A stretch of DNA of 64,000 bases, from NCBI GenBank assembly GCA_003999685.1, contig CP021228.1, positions 806,001 through 870,000 on the forward strand. The letters are read 5' to 3'. Shown piece after piece: positions 1 to 11,222 of this stretch. The number at the start of each line of letters is the position of its first letter. Position 1 is the first letter of the stretch. This stretch comes from Taiwanofungus camphoratus. Taxonomy: Eukaryota > Basidiomycota > Agaricomycetes > Polyporales > Taiwanofungaceae. A model generated the notes under the pieces. The model searched no databases. It worked only from the letters and a program-made list of their open reading frames with translations, and was not told where the DNA came from. The translations under genes were made by a program, and so were the position numbers.

Positions 1-10
1 GGGGGGGGGG

Positions 11-1280
11 TCAATACTTGAAATAGGGATGGGAGAACGAGGTCGCTGGAAGTTCTGAAATGTCTGTTAGCTTTGGGGCGTAGGTCGGGGAGTTCAGGGA
101 TGTAGGAGATGTACTATGACCTGCAACAGAGGCTATAGGAGAGTCGTAGTGCTATCGTGGGACATAGGGATGATGCAATGTGAGCCTTTGGGTATAACTA
201 AGGCGGAGGCCCACTGGATAGGTGCTATAGGTTGTACTGAAGGGTGCGAAGTCACGTCGACTTCGTGGATTGTAGTGCGTAGTTTGAAAGACGTAGGCGT
301 AGTTCATAGATATATCACAAGCATAGATGTAGTTTAAAGACACTGAAACTGAGCTAGGGTGAAGGCTTAGGGGCTTAGGACCATTTCTAAGGCTGCACTC
401 ACGGCACTTTTCTGAGATCAGAGCTACAGGGGAACTTGTATTCCAAAGGGAGAAGCGTGCACCGAGGGGTCTCTCCGGTACATGATAAACTACCTCTGAC
501 TAAATAGGAGAGAGTGAGGTGAACTGTTCTGATGTGAAGTGATCCTTACAAGTCCGAAATGTGTATTAAAGTGCATGGGCTCTAAAGTGAACACAAGGAG
601 GATAGGAACTAAATAGGAACTGAAACAGGGAAATTATGTATGGTAGAAAGGTGACCAAGTTCATCCATGAGGGCGGAATGACTATCCAAGAGCAGCCATG
701 CACTGTGATCAACTGTCTTAGTGGGCTAAGAGCATACAAAGTTTCTAGCAGTGGGACTTGTTCTAATCGAGGTAGGAGATGCCCTAAATGGGTAGAGGAT
801 CATATGGATGCGCCATAGAAGGATCTTATGACATAGGATCGAGACCCATGGGGCGCGCAAGGCTTCCTAAGTCCAGCCTTTGAAACTTTGGATCGTTTTG
901 GAGCCTATCAGAGGTGCCTGCAGTCACAAGGGATTGGAGAGACTTAGCTAAGCCTTCTTAGCTAAACCTCAGATGAGTGACATAGTAGCTGGGGCCTGGA
1001 CCCAATAGAACAATATGGGAGGGCCGGCAGTGTCTGATAGTGGACTTAGCAGGAGTTAGAGACTTCATGGCTAGTGTTTGAAGCTTCGTAGCACCTCATG
1101 TGACTTTGCAGGACTTCATAGGGTGTTAGAAGGGTTTAGAAGGCAAAGGAGGTGTTAGGAACATCATAGGAACCTATCCCACCTGTTGTAGGCTGTAAAA
1201 GAGTCATAGGATGGTCTGTGAGAGGATTAGAAAGCTCCTAAAATCACGATTCAGAGCCCAGGAGACTACAGGACTCATCA
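11..1280 (-). repeat. LTR of the main Gypsy family, minus strand, cut by the window edge
   Basis: Read on the minus strand it begins TGATGAGTCC at 1280 and follows the full LTR at 12187-13952 until it runs off the window. It shares the block around 470-500 (RC of the region near 13000) and the palindromic TTAGCTAA words. No polypurine tract is attached at its 5' end, so it is not obviously part of a complete element. Positions 1-10 are ten G residues, possibly a contig or assembly edge. Confidence 0.8.
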
Positions 1281-1281
1281 G

Positions 1282-2457
1282 TGTCCCAATGAGTTGGGAG
1301 AGTGCTAAAGCGGTGTGTTACCTGTGAAGGATACCAGAGGGAAAGGTAAGTGAAGGGACATGGCAGAGAAACTACCTAGACCACTGTCAGGGGCCTAAAA
1401 GTCTAGTGTGTGCAGAGGAGTAAGGGGCCAATGAATCCTGCACGACAGGATCTTATGCCAAGGTGCGGACAGTCCCAGGAAGGTAAGAGCGTGGTCTTCT
1501 AATCCAATGGCAGCGGGCTGATCAAATGCCGGCCAGGTGCAAAGGAGTCAAAGGAACTGAGGATGCCCTGATGGTAAACCGAGAACTGAAGGATAAACCG
1601 AAAACCAATGTAATCAGGATAGGGGATACTGCTGAGGGCTGATGGCGTAGGAATGGGACGTAGGGCTGGTGTAGGCAATGACTGATAGACTGGACTGTGT
1701 GCAACACGTGCCTATGGGGTATAACGAGGGCAGAGGCACACCGGATGAGAAGGAGGAGGGGGACTGGTTACTCAGACCGAAGTTACTCCAACTTCGGGAA
1801 CGTAGGATGTAGAAGACGTAGAACTGCTGCGATATACGATATAATAGGACTGCTGGCTGACGATAGGCATAGATACAATGGAGGGGAACCTTGTCAGACT
1901 GTAGGGAAGCCTTAGAGCAGGGGAAACCCAAATCTGAACTCTGGGGGACAAGTCTGTAGATTCTGCGAGACAAGACGAGAGCATGTATCTTCTCTCCCAT
2001 CTGGTAGGTACAGGAGACTACATAAGGAGTCCGTGGTGTCAAAGTATCTTACGCAAAATAAAACCGAAGAAACCAAAAACAAACTGAAAATCATAAAATC
2101 TAGGATCCGATTAGCATACCATATGGGGAACTAAACTGAAGTAGGACATGAAACAGGGACACTGAATGCGGTAGAAAGGTTATGGGGGAATGGCACAAGG
2201 TGGAGGATTCTTATCTAGAGATCATCATATGGAAAATGGGCTATCTAACCAGGCCTTGAGGGGAACAGGGACCTAAGAGTGCTGAACCGTCAAGCCGATG
2301 CGTAGGGAGTCTAGGCAATATCAAGGGATCATATGAATGTCATGAACAAGAGGCCGGGACTCCGGACCAAGAGACTGAGAACCAGAACCAAGGACCGAAG
2401 ACCGAAAACTGAAGTGGCTTTTCTCGGTTGATCTCAATCAAAGGCCCAGAGTCATCA
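1282..2457 (-). repeat. Divergent LTR of a related family, minus strand
   Basis: On the minus strand it starts TGATGACTCTGGGCC at 2457, resembling the TGATGAGTCC start of the main family. It shares several words in the same order: the region around 1710-1750 matches the main LTR around 15800-15840, the word ggtagaaagg occurs near 2170, and an RC of the ...taagatcctgt... block lies near 1440. At about 1.18 kb it is shorter than the 1.70-1.77 kb main LTR. It sits directly against the partial LTR to its left. Boundaries are inferred from the TG...CA ends. Confidence 0.55.
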
Positions 2458-2790
2458 GAGGTCAGAAGGATGCTAGGGGAGGTGGCAGGCATGCATTCTA
2501 GAGCGTGAGGGACCACTTCTCTTCAACAGGGCTTCCAGAGTGTCAGGCAGACCTTCTATCATCGGAAATCCCATTGTTCTTCCTGAATAGGAAGGCTGGA
2601 TTGTCAAGGCGTGAGTAGACACATACAGCGCACCTGCCTGCTGAGTTAGGGCACTCCCTAGTGATTGAATAGAGCTCTCTGTCCTTGTTACAACATTCGG
2701 ACTTCCGAAACTCGGCAGTACATTTCGAGAAAGGGGCGAGAGACTGAAAATATGCAAATTCAGGGCATGGAGTTGTACCGGACCTATCAC
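2458..2790. other. Unassigned stretch between LTR remnants
   Basis: No recognisable gene. Minus-strand open frames of about 100 codons exist but have no family signature that I recognise. It is probably decayed internal sequence of the neighbouring element. Confidence 0.3.
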
Positions 2791-3534
2791 CGTAGTTCAT
2801 AGTACGCAAATAGTTAGGATGCCACTTGTGCTACGCCACTCCCAATGCACCTTATATTATAGCACAGTAGTATAAACATGATGTATGATGTCTTGAAACA
2901 ACAGAGAAGTTTTCCCCTATCCTGCAAAGCTCAAGAAGAGCCCCTTTGAGTCAGTCTTCTACTGCGTTCTATGGCGTCTTTTCGTCTTCAATTACGTTTG
3001 AAGAGTTGCATTTACTATCTGCCTTCTACAGTATCTTGAAGGGTTGCGTCTAGTCTTACGTCTGCCTTCAAGTCACCTTGAAGGGTTGCGTTCAGCTAAG
3101 TTCTCACATTTAGCCTCTCCTTAGTACAGTACATCATAGTAGCGCATTGAAGCTACATTGAATAGTCATGACACACGTCATAGGTCATCGAAGACCTTCA
3201 AAGATGTCTCTCAACCAATTTGAGATCGGGAACCCTTTGCTGCTGACTCTCCTTGCATACTAACTAGTTCTATAGCCTTTCAGCTTCTCTAGGTCGTACC
3301 CAGTAGGGGTTGGAGTGTTATAGAGCATATCAATGGACCATGGCATGTGATCTAAGAAGCACCATGAGTAAGCGTAAGTAAGGCAATATGAGTCATTGGG
3401 TCATATTAGCAATATGTATGCGTAAGACAGAATGTGTGAGCGGGGCCCGATATGAGTCAGTGTTCATGAGTAAGTGGTAATACAACCTAGGGAGTCCTGA
3501 ACAGAGGGATGAACCTAGAGAGTAGGTCCGACGC
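2791..3534 (-). mobile_element. Decayed internal fragment of the Gypsy element (antisense-gene promoter region)
   Basis: From 2791 to about 3331 this is a diverged reverse complement of 10982-11610. Beyond it, to about 3400, it weakly resembles the first exon of the antisense gene (10981 downward). It keeps at least three of the five hairpin repeats found at 11223-11411. So a second, older copy of the element carried the same antisense-gene upstream region. The rest, up to 3534, is unassigned. Confidence 0.6.
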
Positions 3535-3939
3535 TGATATGACCTAGGGGACCCTGGTACCTAGGGAGTGCTCCGCAACGTGGCTGTGGGGTAGTGTGAT
3601 AACTGTGAGGATGTGAGGGTAGGAGCTACAACCTGTATGATACCGGGAAACCTGTATGTCTTGTTTTGTAAGTGGGGGAGTAAGGGGTCAAGGGTCCTGC
3701 ACAACAGGATCTTGTTCCTAAGTGCTATACGATCCCTAAGGCCTTGCGAGGCCCTCCGAAGTACGTGAAGTCGTTCGAGATTCTGCGAAGTCCTTCGAAG
3801 TTTTAGCTAAATCGCACAAGCTGACTTCGTAGGAGCTGTGAAGTCCTTTTAGCTAGAGTTAGCTAAAGGGCATAAGACTTAGAGGTTTGTTAGAGTGAGA
3901 TGGGTGAGGTTTAACTAGCATAGAGGACCTGTAGGAGAG
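3535..3939 (-). repeat. 3' part of a minus-strand LTR, split by the permuted element
   Basis: Reverse complement of about 13479-13952: it begins tgatatgacctagg (the LTR 3' end) and stops at gtaggagag, exactly where the LTR fragment at 15604 resumes with gag-gtcgg. The two pieces total about 1.70 kb, the length of the uninterrupted copy at 18717-20415. Confidence 0.85.
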
Positions 3940-5178
3940 ATTTACCAACTTCGGAGACGTCGTGAAGTCTTCGATGATGTGGAAGTACCCCAGCGCAGAA
4001 GGCAGGGTGCTCCTAACACGCAGTCCAATCCTAGAAACCCGCCCATAGCCAACGCACCTCCGATAGGACGCGCTCAGCATCCAGTAGTGGATCCCCCTGC
4101 TAACCAAGATGGCCCAGTGGCGGAGGCGCAGAACCAGATCCCTCCTACCATTCTAAGGCGATCCAATTATCCCTCTAATTCAGCGCCTTCACCTCTGAAG
4201 CCTGCGAATGCGTCTGATCCACCCACGAACTCATCGGAGCATGCCTCGTCTACACCTAACGTACCAGCCCAACCAGCATCACAGGCAGCCATTCCACCGC
4301 CCACTCCACCAGTACATCCTTTCGCTAGTGCTCGAGATGCTACTTATGCACCTCTGAACCTTCGAAATTTCGCAGCAGCTCTGAAGCCTACAGCAGACAA
4401 AGGCAAGGACTTGGCCTATAAGACGATCACCCCGGTTCATCAGGAGAAACTTACAGAGGAAATATTCGCGCGATCTATGAGAACACCAGTGGTTACACTA
4501 ACGCCTGATGAGCTACTATCTATATCCCCAGACGTTCGTGCGCGATATCGCGAGGCTATCACCCCTAAATGTGTGCCTATGGATCCTAAGGCTACTCATA
4601 TGGCTCAAATTACAGAACTCTCAGACGATCTCGCTTCTAAAACGACGCTAGCAACCTCCGAACTATCGTGCCACGGTGAACCCCTTGTCCCTGGTTCGAC
4701 CATCATTCCAGACCCCTACGAAACGTACTTACGACACGTACCCGGAAAGGAAGAACCCTCCGAAATCATAGTAGCCCGCGACTCGAACTCTATCCGTTCT
4801 ATCGAAGCCCTAATCGACAACAAAGAGCGAATCGAATGCATCATGGACCCTGGGTCACAAGTGGTTGCGATGTCAGAGCAAGTCTGTCATGCCTTAGGGC
4901 TAATCTACGACCCTTCCGTGCAGCTAAATATGCAGTCTGCTAATGGCAGTATTGACCGTTCCTTAGGACTGGTTCGAAACGTCTCGTTCCAAGTAGGCGA
5001 CATTGTGTTGTACCTACAGATGCACGTCATATGCAATCCCTCCTACGATATCCTTCTAGGCCGTCCCTTCGATGTGGTAACCGAGAGTGTGGTTAAGAAC
5101 TTCGGAAACGAGGAGCAGACCATCACAATCGTATGCCCGAACACGAGCGAAGTCGCGACCATCCCTACGATGCCTTGA
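3940..5178 (+). pseudogene. Gag C-terminus plus retropepsin-like protease (pol 5' part)
   Basis: Frame is open from 3940; the first in-frame GTG is at 3979 but the true start lies in gag (see 13974-15606). A Pro/Ala/Gln-rich linker covers about the first 130 residues. The aspartic protease domain follows, with active-site motif MDPGSQVVAMSE at about 4850 and the family's ILLGRPF flap-to-C-terminal motif near 5050. The common retroviral triad is D-T/S-G; here it reads D-P-G-S, which I recall as usual in this basidiomycete Gypsy group. The frame closes with TGA at 5176-5178. RT continues in the -1 frame, so either a frameshift or a mutation separates them. Confidence 0.8.
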
Positions 5179-5213
5179 GGACGTCAAAAGTTCTTACCAG
5201 CCCATCATCATAG

Positions 5214-6986
5214 TTGCCCCCACGCGAACTCTTCAAATCATTTGCGATCAGGTTTTTAGACTTCGAGGATTTGAGAAATCAAGGAGAGGTCGCCCTGGTC
5301 GTTGAGTACGAATCTGATACCCCTAAAATCGTGTCTTTCGCTGCTGTAAATGCGGCAGATAACAATTCTGTTCCTGCGCTCTATCTATCAGTCTCTAACT
5401 CTGTGTCTAGCTATCTGCAGTCTCTCTATTTTAGTGAAACTTTGAAAGTCTCGGAAGGTCCTGCTGATCATACTAGGTGGCTATCTGGCTTTCTAGCAGC
5501 AGCAACACCGCCCGAGGCTCCCTCCCTTTCGCACGATAATCCAAATTCTCTCCCTATGCTTTCGCTCTCCGCCTCTAAAGACATATCCTCTATCCCCATT
5601 CCAGGTCCCAGGAACGCTACGAAGGTCACGAAGTTAGCCCGAAGACCTTCCCTTGCTTCTAATCCGATGATATCCCTTCCTAAGTTGTCAGATTCTTCCC
5701 CTATTCCTACATTTGCAGCATCAAAAAAGAAGTACAAGCCCGTAGCGCTGAAGACTCGCCCTATTCTGGAAGCATTGGACGAACAATTCCGAATCATTCG
5801 CGAAATTAAAGGCGACCCTTTAGCGACAATGCCTACCCTATCACCGACTCCACCACCTTTCGAACCTACTTCGCGATATACGCAAGAACGGCACGATCTC
5901 ACGGACAAGCTACACAGCGGAGACTTCTTACAACCAGCAGAGAGGGACCTCCTACATCACTTTATGACCCTACACACTGATGCATTCACTTGGAATGACT
6001 CTGAAAGGGGGTGCTTCAAGCCGGAGTACTTCCCTCCTATCGACTTTCCGGTAGTACCGCACACGCCATGGGTACAAAAGAACATTCCTATCCCACCCGG
6101 AATCTACAACAAAGTGTGCACAATCATCAAAAAGAAGATCGCAGCTGGGGTCTACGAACCTTCGAATTCTTCCTATCGTTCACGATGGTTTTGTGTGGTG
6201 AAGAAAGATGGAAAGTCCCTACGCCTTGTACATAGTCTGGAACCCCTCAACGCTGTCACGATTCAACACTCAGACATTCCCCCGACTCTCGAACATCTCG
6301 CAGAACAGTTCGGAGGACGACCTTGTGGTGCTATGTTGGATCTATATGTAGGCTATGATGAACGCTTGATAGCAGAGACTTCGCGCGATCTTACAACATT
6401 TCAAACACCTTTCGGAGCTATGAGATTGGTCACTCTACCTATGGGGTGGACCAACTCGGTCCCTATCTTCCATGATGATGTTACGCACATCCTACAGCCC
6501 GAAATTCCTCACCTAATGGTTCCCTATATCGACGATGTTCCGGTCAAAGGCCCTGAAAGTTTGTACGATCTCGTACCTATTTCGGAGAATCCAGGCATTC
6601 AAAAGTTTGTTTGGGAACATTTTACGAACCTCAATAGGATAGTCACACGCATGCGCTATGCAGGAGGTACCTTTTCTGGAGTTAAAAGCATTCTAATTGC
6701 CCGCGAAATCACCGTTGTAGGGCATCGGTGTACTCCAGAAGGTCGCCTACCGGACGAGTCTCGTGTTGCAGCCATACGCAACTGGGGACCTTGTGCGACC
6801 CTATCTGACATTCGAGCCTTTTTAGGAACCATTGGAGTAGTCCGTATCTTCATCCGAAACTTCGCACATTGTGCAGATGCCTTAGTACACCTAACGCGAA
6901 AGGCAGTACCCTTCGAATTTGGTCCAGCGCAAATCACAGCGCAGGAGGACCTTAAGGATGCTTTGCTGTCCTCCCCAGCTCTCTGA
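5214..6986 (+). pseudogene. Gypsy reverse transcriptase
   Basis: Reverse transcriptase domain in the C-terminal two thirds. Visible blocks are the primer-grip/finger region (VKKDGKSLRLVHSLEPLN), LPMGWTNSVPIFHDDV, and the catalytic loop PYIDDVPVKG (YIDD, replacing the more common YxDD of retroviruses). The thumb/connection region ends at SSPAL. The first 200 residues are a Ser/Pro-rich linker. A single TGA at 6984-6986 separates it from RNase H in the same frame; the family normally has Arg about here, so CGA to TGA is the simplest explanation (inference). A TAG at 5211-5213 blocks the frame upstream. Confidence 0.85.
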
Positions 6987-6998
6987 TCCATTAACTAT

Positions 6999-7571
6999 TT
7001 GTCAGGTGCGCCCGTGATCTTAGCGGTTGACACCTCCTATATTGCAGTTGGCTATCACCTTTGCCAATGCGATGAGGACAACCCTAAAGTTCGATTCTAC
7101 AATCATTTCGGATCCATCACCCTAAATGATCGCGAGCGGAGGTTCTCGCAACTGAAGTTAGAGATCTACGGATTGTTTCGAGCACTTCGCGTACTACGAA
7201 TCTACCTAATCGGAGTTAGGAACCTTATAGTAGAGGTTGACGTACGCTATATCAAAGGGATGTTACAGAATCCGGACATCGCACCCAGCGTGAGTATAAA
7301 TCGCTGGATCGTATCGATTCTAACATTCCATTTCACCCTAGTACATGTACCAGGTACGATGCATGGACCAGACAGACTATCAAGACGAACCCCCCAGCCA
7401 GGAGATCAAGAAGAGAGCAGCGAAGAAGACTTCGAAGACTGGATAGACAAAATGCACTCATTTCTACATCACATCCAAGCCCCCCCTTCTCATCCTATAC
7501 CATCGATTTCTACCCTATTCCCTTACGAATTCGCCTCTAACATTCCTATCACAACCCCACACCTCCGATAG
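6999..7571 (+). pseudogene. Gypsy RNase H domain
   Basis: Same frame as the RT segment, just after its TGA. It shows ILAVDTSYIAVGY (first acidic residue), RFSQLKLEIYGLFRALR (the Glu helix), LIVEVDVRYIKGML (Asp), and HVPGTMHGPDRLSR at the C-terminus. It degrades the RNA strand of the cDNA hybrid. An acidic tether (EESSEEDFEDWID) follows before the frame closes. Integrase lies in the -1 frame from here. Confidence 0.85.
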
Positions 7572-7591
7572 CTCCAACCTTCGCCTCCGAG

Positions 7592-7628
7592 TTGGCTGAG
7601 GACAGCCAAGGTTTCAATAGGGAGGAGG
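7592..7628 (+). promoter_or_regulatory. Candidate central polypurine tract with 5' hairpin
   Basis: A perfect 7-bp stem (ttggctg / cagccaa) with loop agga is followed by g-gtttcaatagggaggagg. It matches 32 of 37 positions of the segment directly before the LTR (12150-12186). Four of the five differences form two compensatory base-pair swaps in the stem. The position, at the N-terminus of the integrase frame, recalls the central PPT of lentiviruses and Ty1. The priming function is inference. Confidence 0.55.
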
Positions 7629-9067
7629 AGAGCTACGATAGCGTCCCAAGATCCGAAATGGCCAAGGAAGCCGACGCAAGACTTGACGTAGTAGCAAAAT
7701 TCCTACGAAGCCTCGCGAGACCTGCCAACCTATCGGATTCAGAATACGAAGGTTTCGTAAAATACTGTCTTCTATTCTTCCTCGATGAGGACATACTATG
7801 GCGCAAAGATCCACAAGGAGCTCACAAACTAGTTGTAAAGCAGGCAGATCGTCTACGAATCCTCCGAGAATGTCACGACGCAGTCGCGCACCGAGGAATA
7901 CACACTACGAAGGTGCTGATTTCGGAGCGGTTTTGGTGGCCCTACCACCATATCGACATTGCCTGGTATGTTCGAAGCTGCCACCTATGCCAGATTCGCC
8001 AAGTGTGGCAGATCCTAATCCCTCCTACGGTCGCTACGCCCGCTCCGATCTTCGCAAAGGTTCATATAGATACCATGCATATGCCCCCTTTTAACGGATT
8101 TAGGTACTTGGTGCAAGGCCAGTGTTCTCTAACCCAGTACTCCGAATTTCGGATGCTTCACAAGGAGACGGCTAAAGCTTTGGCAGAATGGCTCTTCGAA
8201 GACTTTGTTTGTAGGTGGGGCGCGCTATCGGAGATAGTCACGGACAACGGCGCTCCCTTCGTAAAAGCTACGAACTACATAGCGAAGAAGTACCAGCTAC
8301 GACACATCCGAATTAGCGGGTACAATTTGCATGCCAACGGACTGGTGGAGAGACCTCACTTTGACGTTAGGCAGGCTCTATTCAAGGCCGTGGATGGCGA
8401 AGAGTCTAAATGGTCTCAGGCAACGTACTCAGTCTTCTGGTCCGAAAGGATCACAACTCGAAAGTGCATGGGATGTTCGCCCTATTTCGTGGTCACTGGC
8501 ACCCACCCTGTTATCCCTTTGGATGTCGTGGAGGCCACCTATATCCTTCCTCCTCCGTCCTCCATGCTATCCACGACCGATCTTATCGCACGTCGAGCTA
8601 TCACATTGCAAAAGTGGGTGACTCAGGTAGCGCAACTACATTTGAAGGTCTACAAAGCGCGAAGACAAGCTGCTCTGCGATTCGAAGAAAAGCATAAGCA
8701 CTCCATCCACGATTTCAACTTCGAAAAGGGCGATTTAGTACTAATTCGCAACACGCAGATAGAAAAGTCCCTAAATTGGAAGATGCGACCTCGCTACCTC
8801 GGCCCAGTACTCGTAGTATCTAGGAACAAAGGTGGTGCTTATATCCTATGTGAATTGGATGGTTCAGTACTCAACAGGCCTACGGCAGCCTTCCGAGTCA
8901 TCCCCTACTTAGCGCGAAAAGCTCTCGAACTTCCTACCGAACTCTTGGACGTGTCGACAGAGCGACTTCGCGAATTAGAGCTGACTACCACCCAAGGCGA
9001 TGACGAAGAACTAGGATCGTATCCCTACTCTCCTAAGTCTGACTCTAGCCCATCCGAAGCTCACTAA
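7592..9067 (+). pseudogene. Gypsy integrase
   Basis: Zinc-binding HHCC domain at about residues 90-135 (ECHDAVAHRG ... SCHLCQIRQ). The catalytic core follows, with D in HIDTMHMPPF, D in VTDNGAPF and E in NGLVERPHF, giving a complete DDE triad. A GPY/F-like C-terminal module is present (MRPRYLGPVLVVSRNKGGAY). No chromodomain is recognisable; the tail is acidic. The first codon shown (TTG) is only the edge of an open frame. The native protein should be a pol cleavage product reached by frameshift or ancestral in-frame fusion. This is the least damaged part of pol. Confidence 0.88.
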
Positions 9068-9600
9068 AGAATCAGAGGAGCAATCGACGATACCCCGACT
9101 TTAGCTAAGATTACGCTACGTCCATTTTACTTTTTGCTTACCTTTTGGTCATGTTTTACTTTCCCCAACAAGCCCCCACTCAGTTTTGATAGCTACGAAG
9201 TTCCGAATGTCTACGAATTTTTACTTACAACATCTCCTAAATTTTACTATAGGGATTCAACTCACGAAGTCGCGATATCGTTCTAAAAGCTCCTAAAATG
9301 CCAAGCAGAGCGAAGATTGCACGAGGGGCCTTAAGCCCTTCAAGGCCATGATGATTTACTGAGCCTAAACGAGCGCATTTTATCCCCCTAAGTCTTCTAA
9401 TTCATCTCTGTGTTGTTTGGTTACTTCACACTCTTAGGAACCTTTTCGCAAGGACGACGTTTGCATCCGCTACATTCAGACTAATGTACACATATTGGAG
9501 AAGGTCCCTAGCAAAGGGACGCGCAATGAGAGAGGATACAGCACGTTGGTGCGACGGATACGGAACGGGCGAGACGACGAACTATGAACCCCCCCACCTT
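9068..9600. other. Element spacer between integrase and the antisense gene
   Basis: About 530 bp, T-rich around 9120-9180 (tttactttttgcttacc). It is the shared 3' flank of pol (plus) and the antisense gene (minus), so it should hold convergent 3' ends. No open frame with recognisable content. Confidence 0.4.
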
Positions 9601-10981
9601 CTACACCTCGGCCTCGGCATCTTCCTCATCCTGCTTGGACTCGCCGGAGGGACCAGGATCGGTAGAGGAGGCGGTGACGCGATGGCGAGGAAGAGGGAGA
9701 GAACTCAAGTCAAGCGGCGCAGGTGTACGACCGGTTAGGGCGGTTTCGGCACGATAGAGCCCCGAGATGTAGTCTTCGAGACGCATCGCGCGACTTTCGG
9801 CCATCGCGCGGTCATACCAGAGGCCTTCGACAATGGCTTGATGCGCAGGGGTGAGGCCATCCAAGTATTCGGCGCCGTTAAGGGCCAGCGAGGCCTCAAG
9901 CGACATCGTAGGCGCAGGGGTCGACTTCGCCTTCTTGGGCTCGCGGGCGCGAGGCGGGGACACCTGAGGAGGTTGGCCCACAGCTAGGGGACGTCCTAAC
10001 ATCAGCAATGACGCGATAACGAGGGCGCGAGGAGCCCTACCGCGCTTCGAAACGCGCACTCCGCACTCCTTACCGTCTACAGAGAATCCACCCCAATAAC
10101 ACCCCTGCGACTCTCGCAGGCACTTACCGCACTTCACAGCACCCACAGGGAGTTCGCACTCGAAGTCGGTGGTGTAGGTGCTGCAGTGATCGCACTGGAA
10201 AGCAATAATAAGTCGCGAACAGCCACGAAAAAGAAGCATACTCACCTTCGCATGAGTTCGCCTATGCTCCGCCGCCTTCGCCATGTTAGCCAGGGCTTCG
10301 GGTGTCGGAGGAGCCTTCGCCTTCGCAGTGTCCTTCCCCTGAGTAGGAGGGACCCCTACGAAGACACCTGAACTCGTGGACGAGGCGAGTTTGCCGACTT
10401 GGCCGCTAGAAATGGAGGCCATGATTGAGCTGGCCTGGGAAGCCATGCGAGTAGAAGCTGCTGCCTTGGCCCAAGCTGAGGGACGACGAGTGTGCGATGA
10501 GGTACGACTAGGGGCCGGCGAAGGAGCAGAAGACAAAGCCGCAAGCTGGGCAGTGCGTTCAAGCGCAGCGTGCTCGGCCGCCTCCACACGAAGTCGTTCA
10601 GTCACGCGGGCGAGTTTGCGCTGTGCGTCTCGCTCTTGAAGCATAGCGGCGAACTGAGGAAAGCCAGTGCGGGCCCACGAGATCCACGATGAGTCCGCGA
10701 GAGGGAGGATCGCTGTCAAGCCTTCGACGATGGCAGCCTCTAAGGTAGGATCGGCAGGAGCGTTCGAAGCCTGGGACAGGACCCGCCAGTTACCCTATAA
10801 CGCAGTGAAGACAATGTAAGGAGCAATCGAGGAGGGTACGTACCACACGATGTCCCAAGTTCCTCGCCCACCGCAAGTAATCTTCAGCCTCCGCTACGCC
10901 CTCTGGACGAGAATCGAGGAGCGCCAGGACATCGCTGTGAGCTAGGCTAACACCATCAGAGTCCATATTGTTGATGCGCAC
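9601..10981 (-). CDS. Spliced antisense accessory gene of the retroelement, Cys-rich protein
   Basis: Four-exon model on the minus strand: 10981-10844, 10794-10246, 10194-10074 and 9995-9601. Introns are 49, 51 and 78 nt with donors GTACGT, GTGAGT and GTAAGG and acceptors TATAG, CCAG and TTAG. Exons sum to 1203 nt, an uninterrupted 400-residue frame from ATG to TAG. The N-terminus is hydrophilic; a basic, Ala/Glu-rich probable coiled-coil stretch follows (about residues 75-125). Exon 3 encodes C-x2-C-x8-C-x8-C-x2-C-x6-C. This spacing resembles the fungal Zn2Cys6 cluster but has a longer first loop and lacks its usual Lys/Arg run. The C-terminus is acidic. I do not recognise the family. Position and strand suggest an accessory or regulatory role for the element. 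An alternative is a captured host gene. Confidence 0.65.
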
Positions 10982-11222
10982 TATAGCACTCCAACCCCTA
11001 CTGGGTACGACCTAGAGAAGCTGGAAGGCTATAGAACTAGTTAGTGTGGAGGGGAGAGTCAGCAGCAAAGAGTTCCCGATCTCAAATGGATCGAGAGACG
11101 TCTACGAAGGTCTTTGACGACCTTCTACGTGTGTCGCGACTGCTCGACGTAGCTTTGATGCGCTACTATGCTGTACTATACTAGGGAGAGGCTTAAACGT
11201 GAGAACTTAGCTGATACGCAGC

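Noticed and set aside
1-10. Ten G residues at the start as a telomere or biological repeat
   Set aside because: A bare homopolymer at the sequence edge is more likely a contig-end artefact.
9601-9738. Plus-strand frames overlapping the antisense gene (for example 9484-9738 and 10376-10639)
   Set aside because: They are shadows of the minus-strand exons, which alone have consistent splice sites and a full-length frame.
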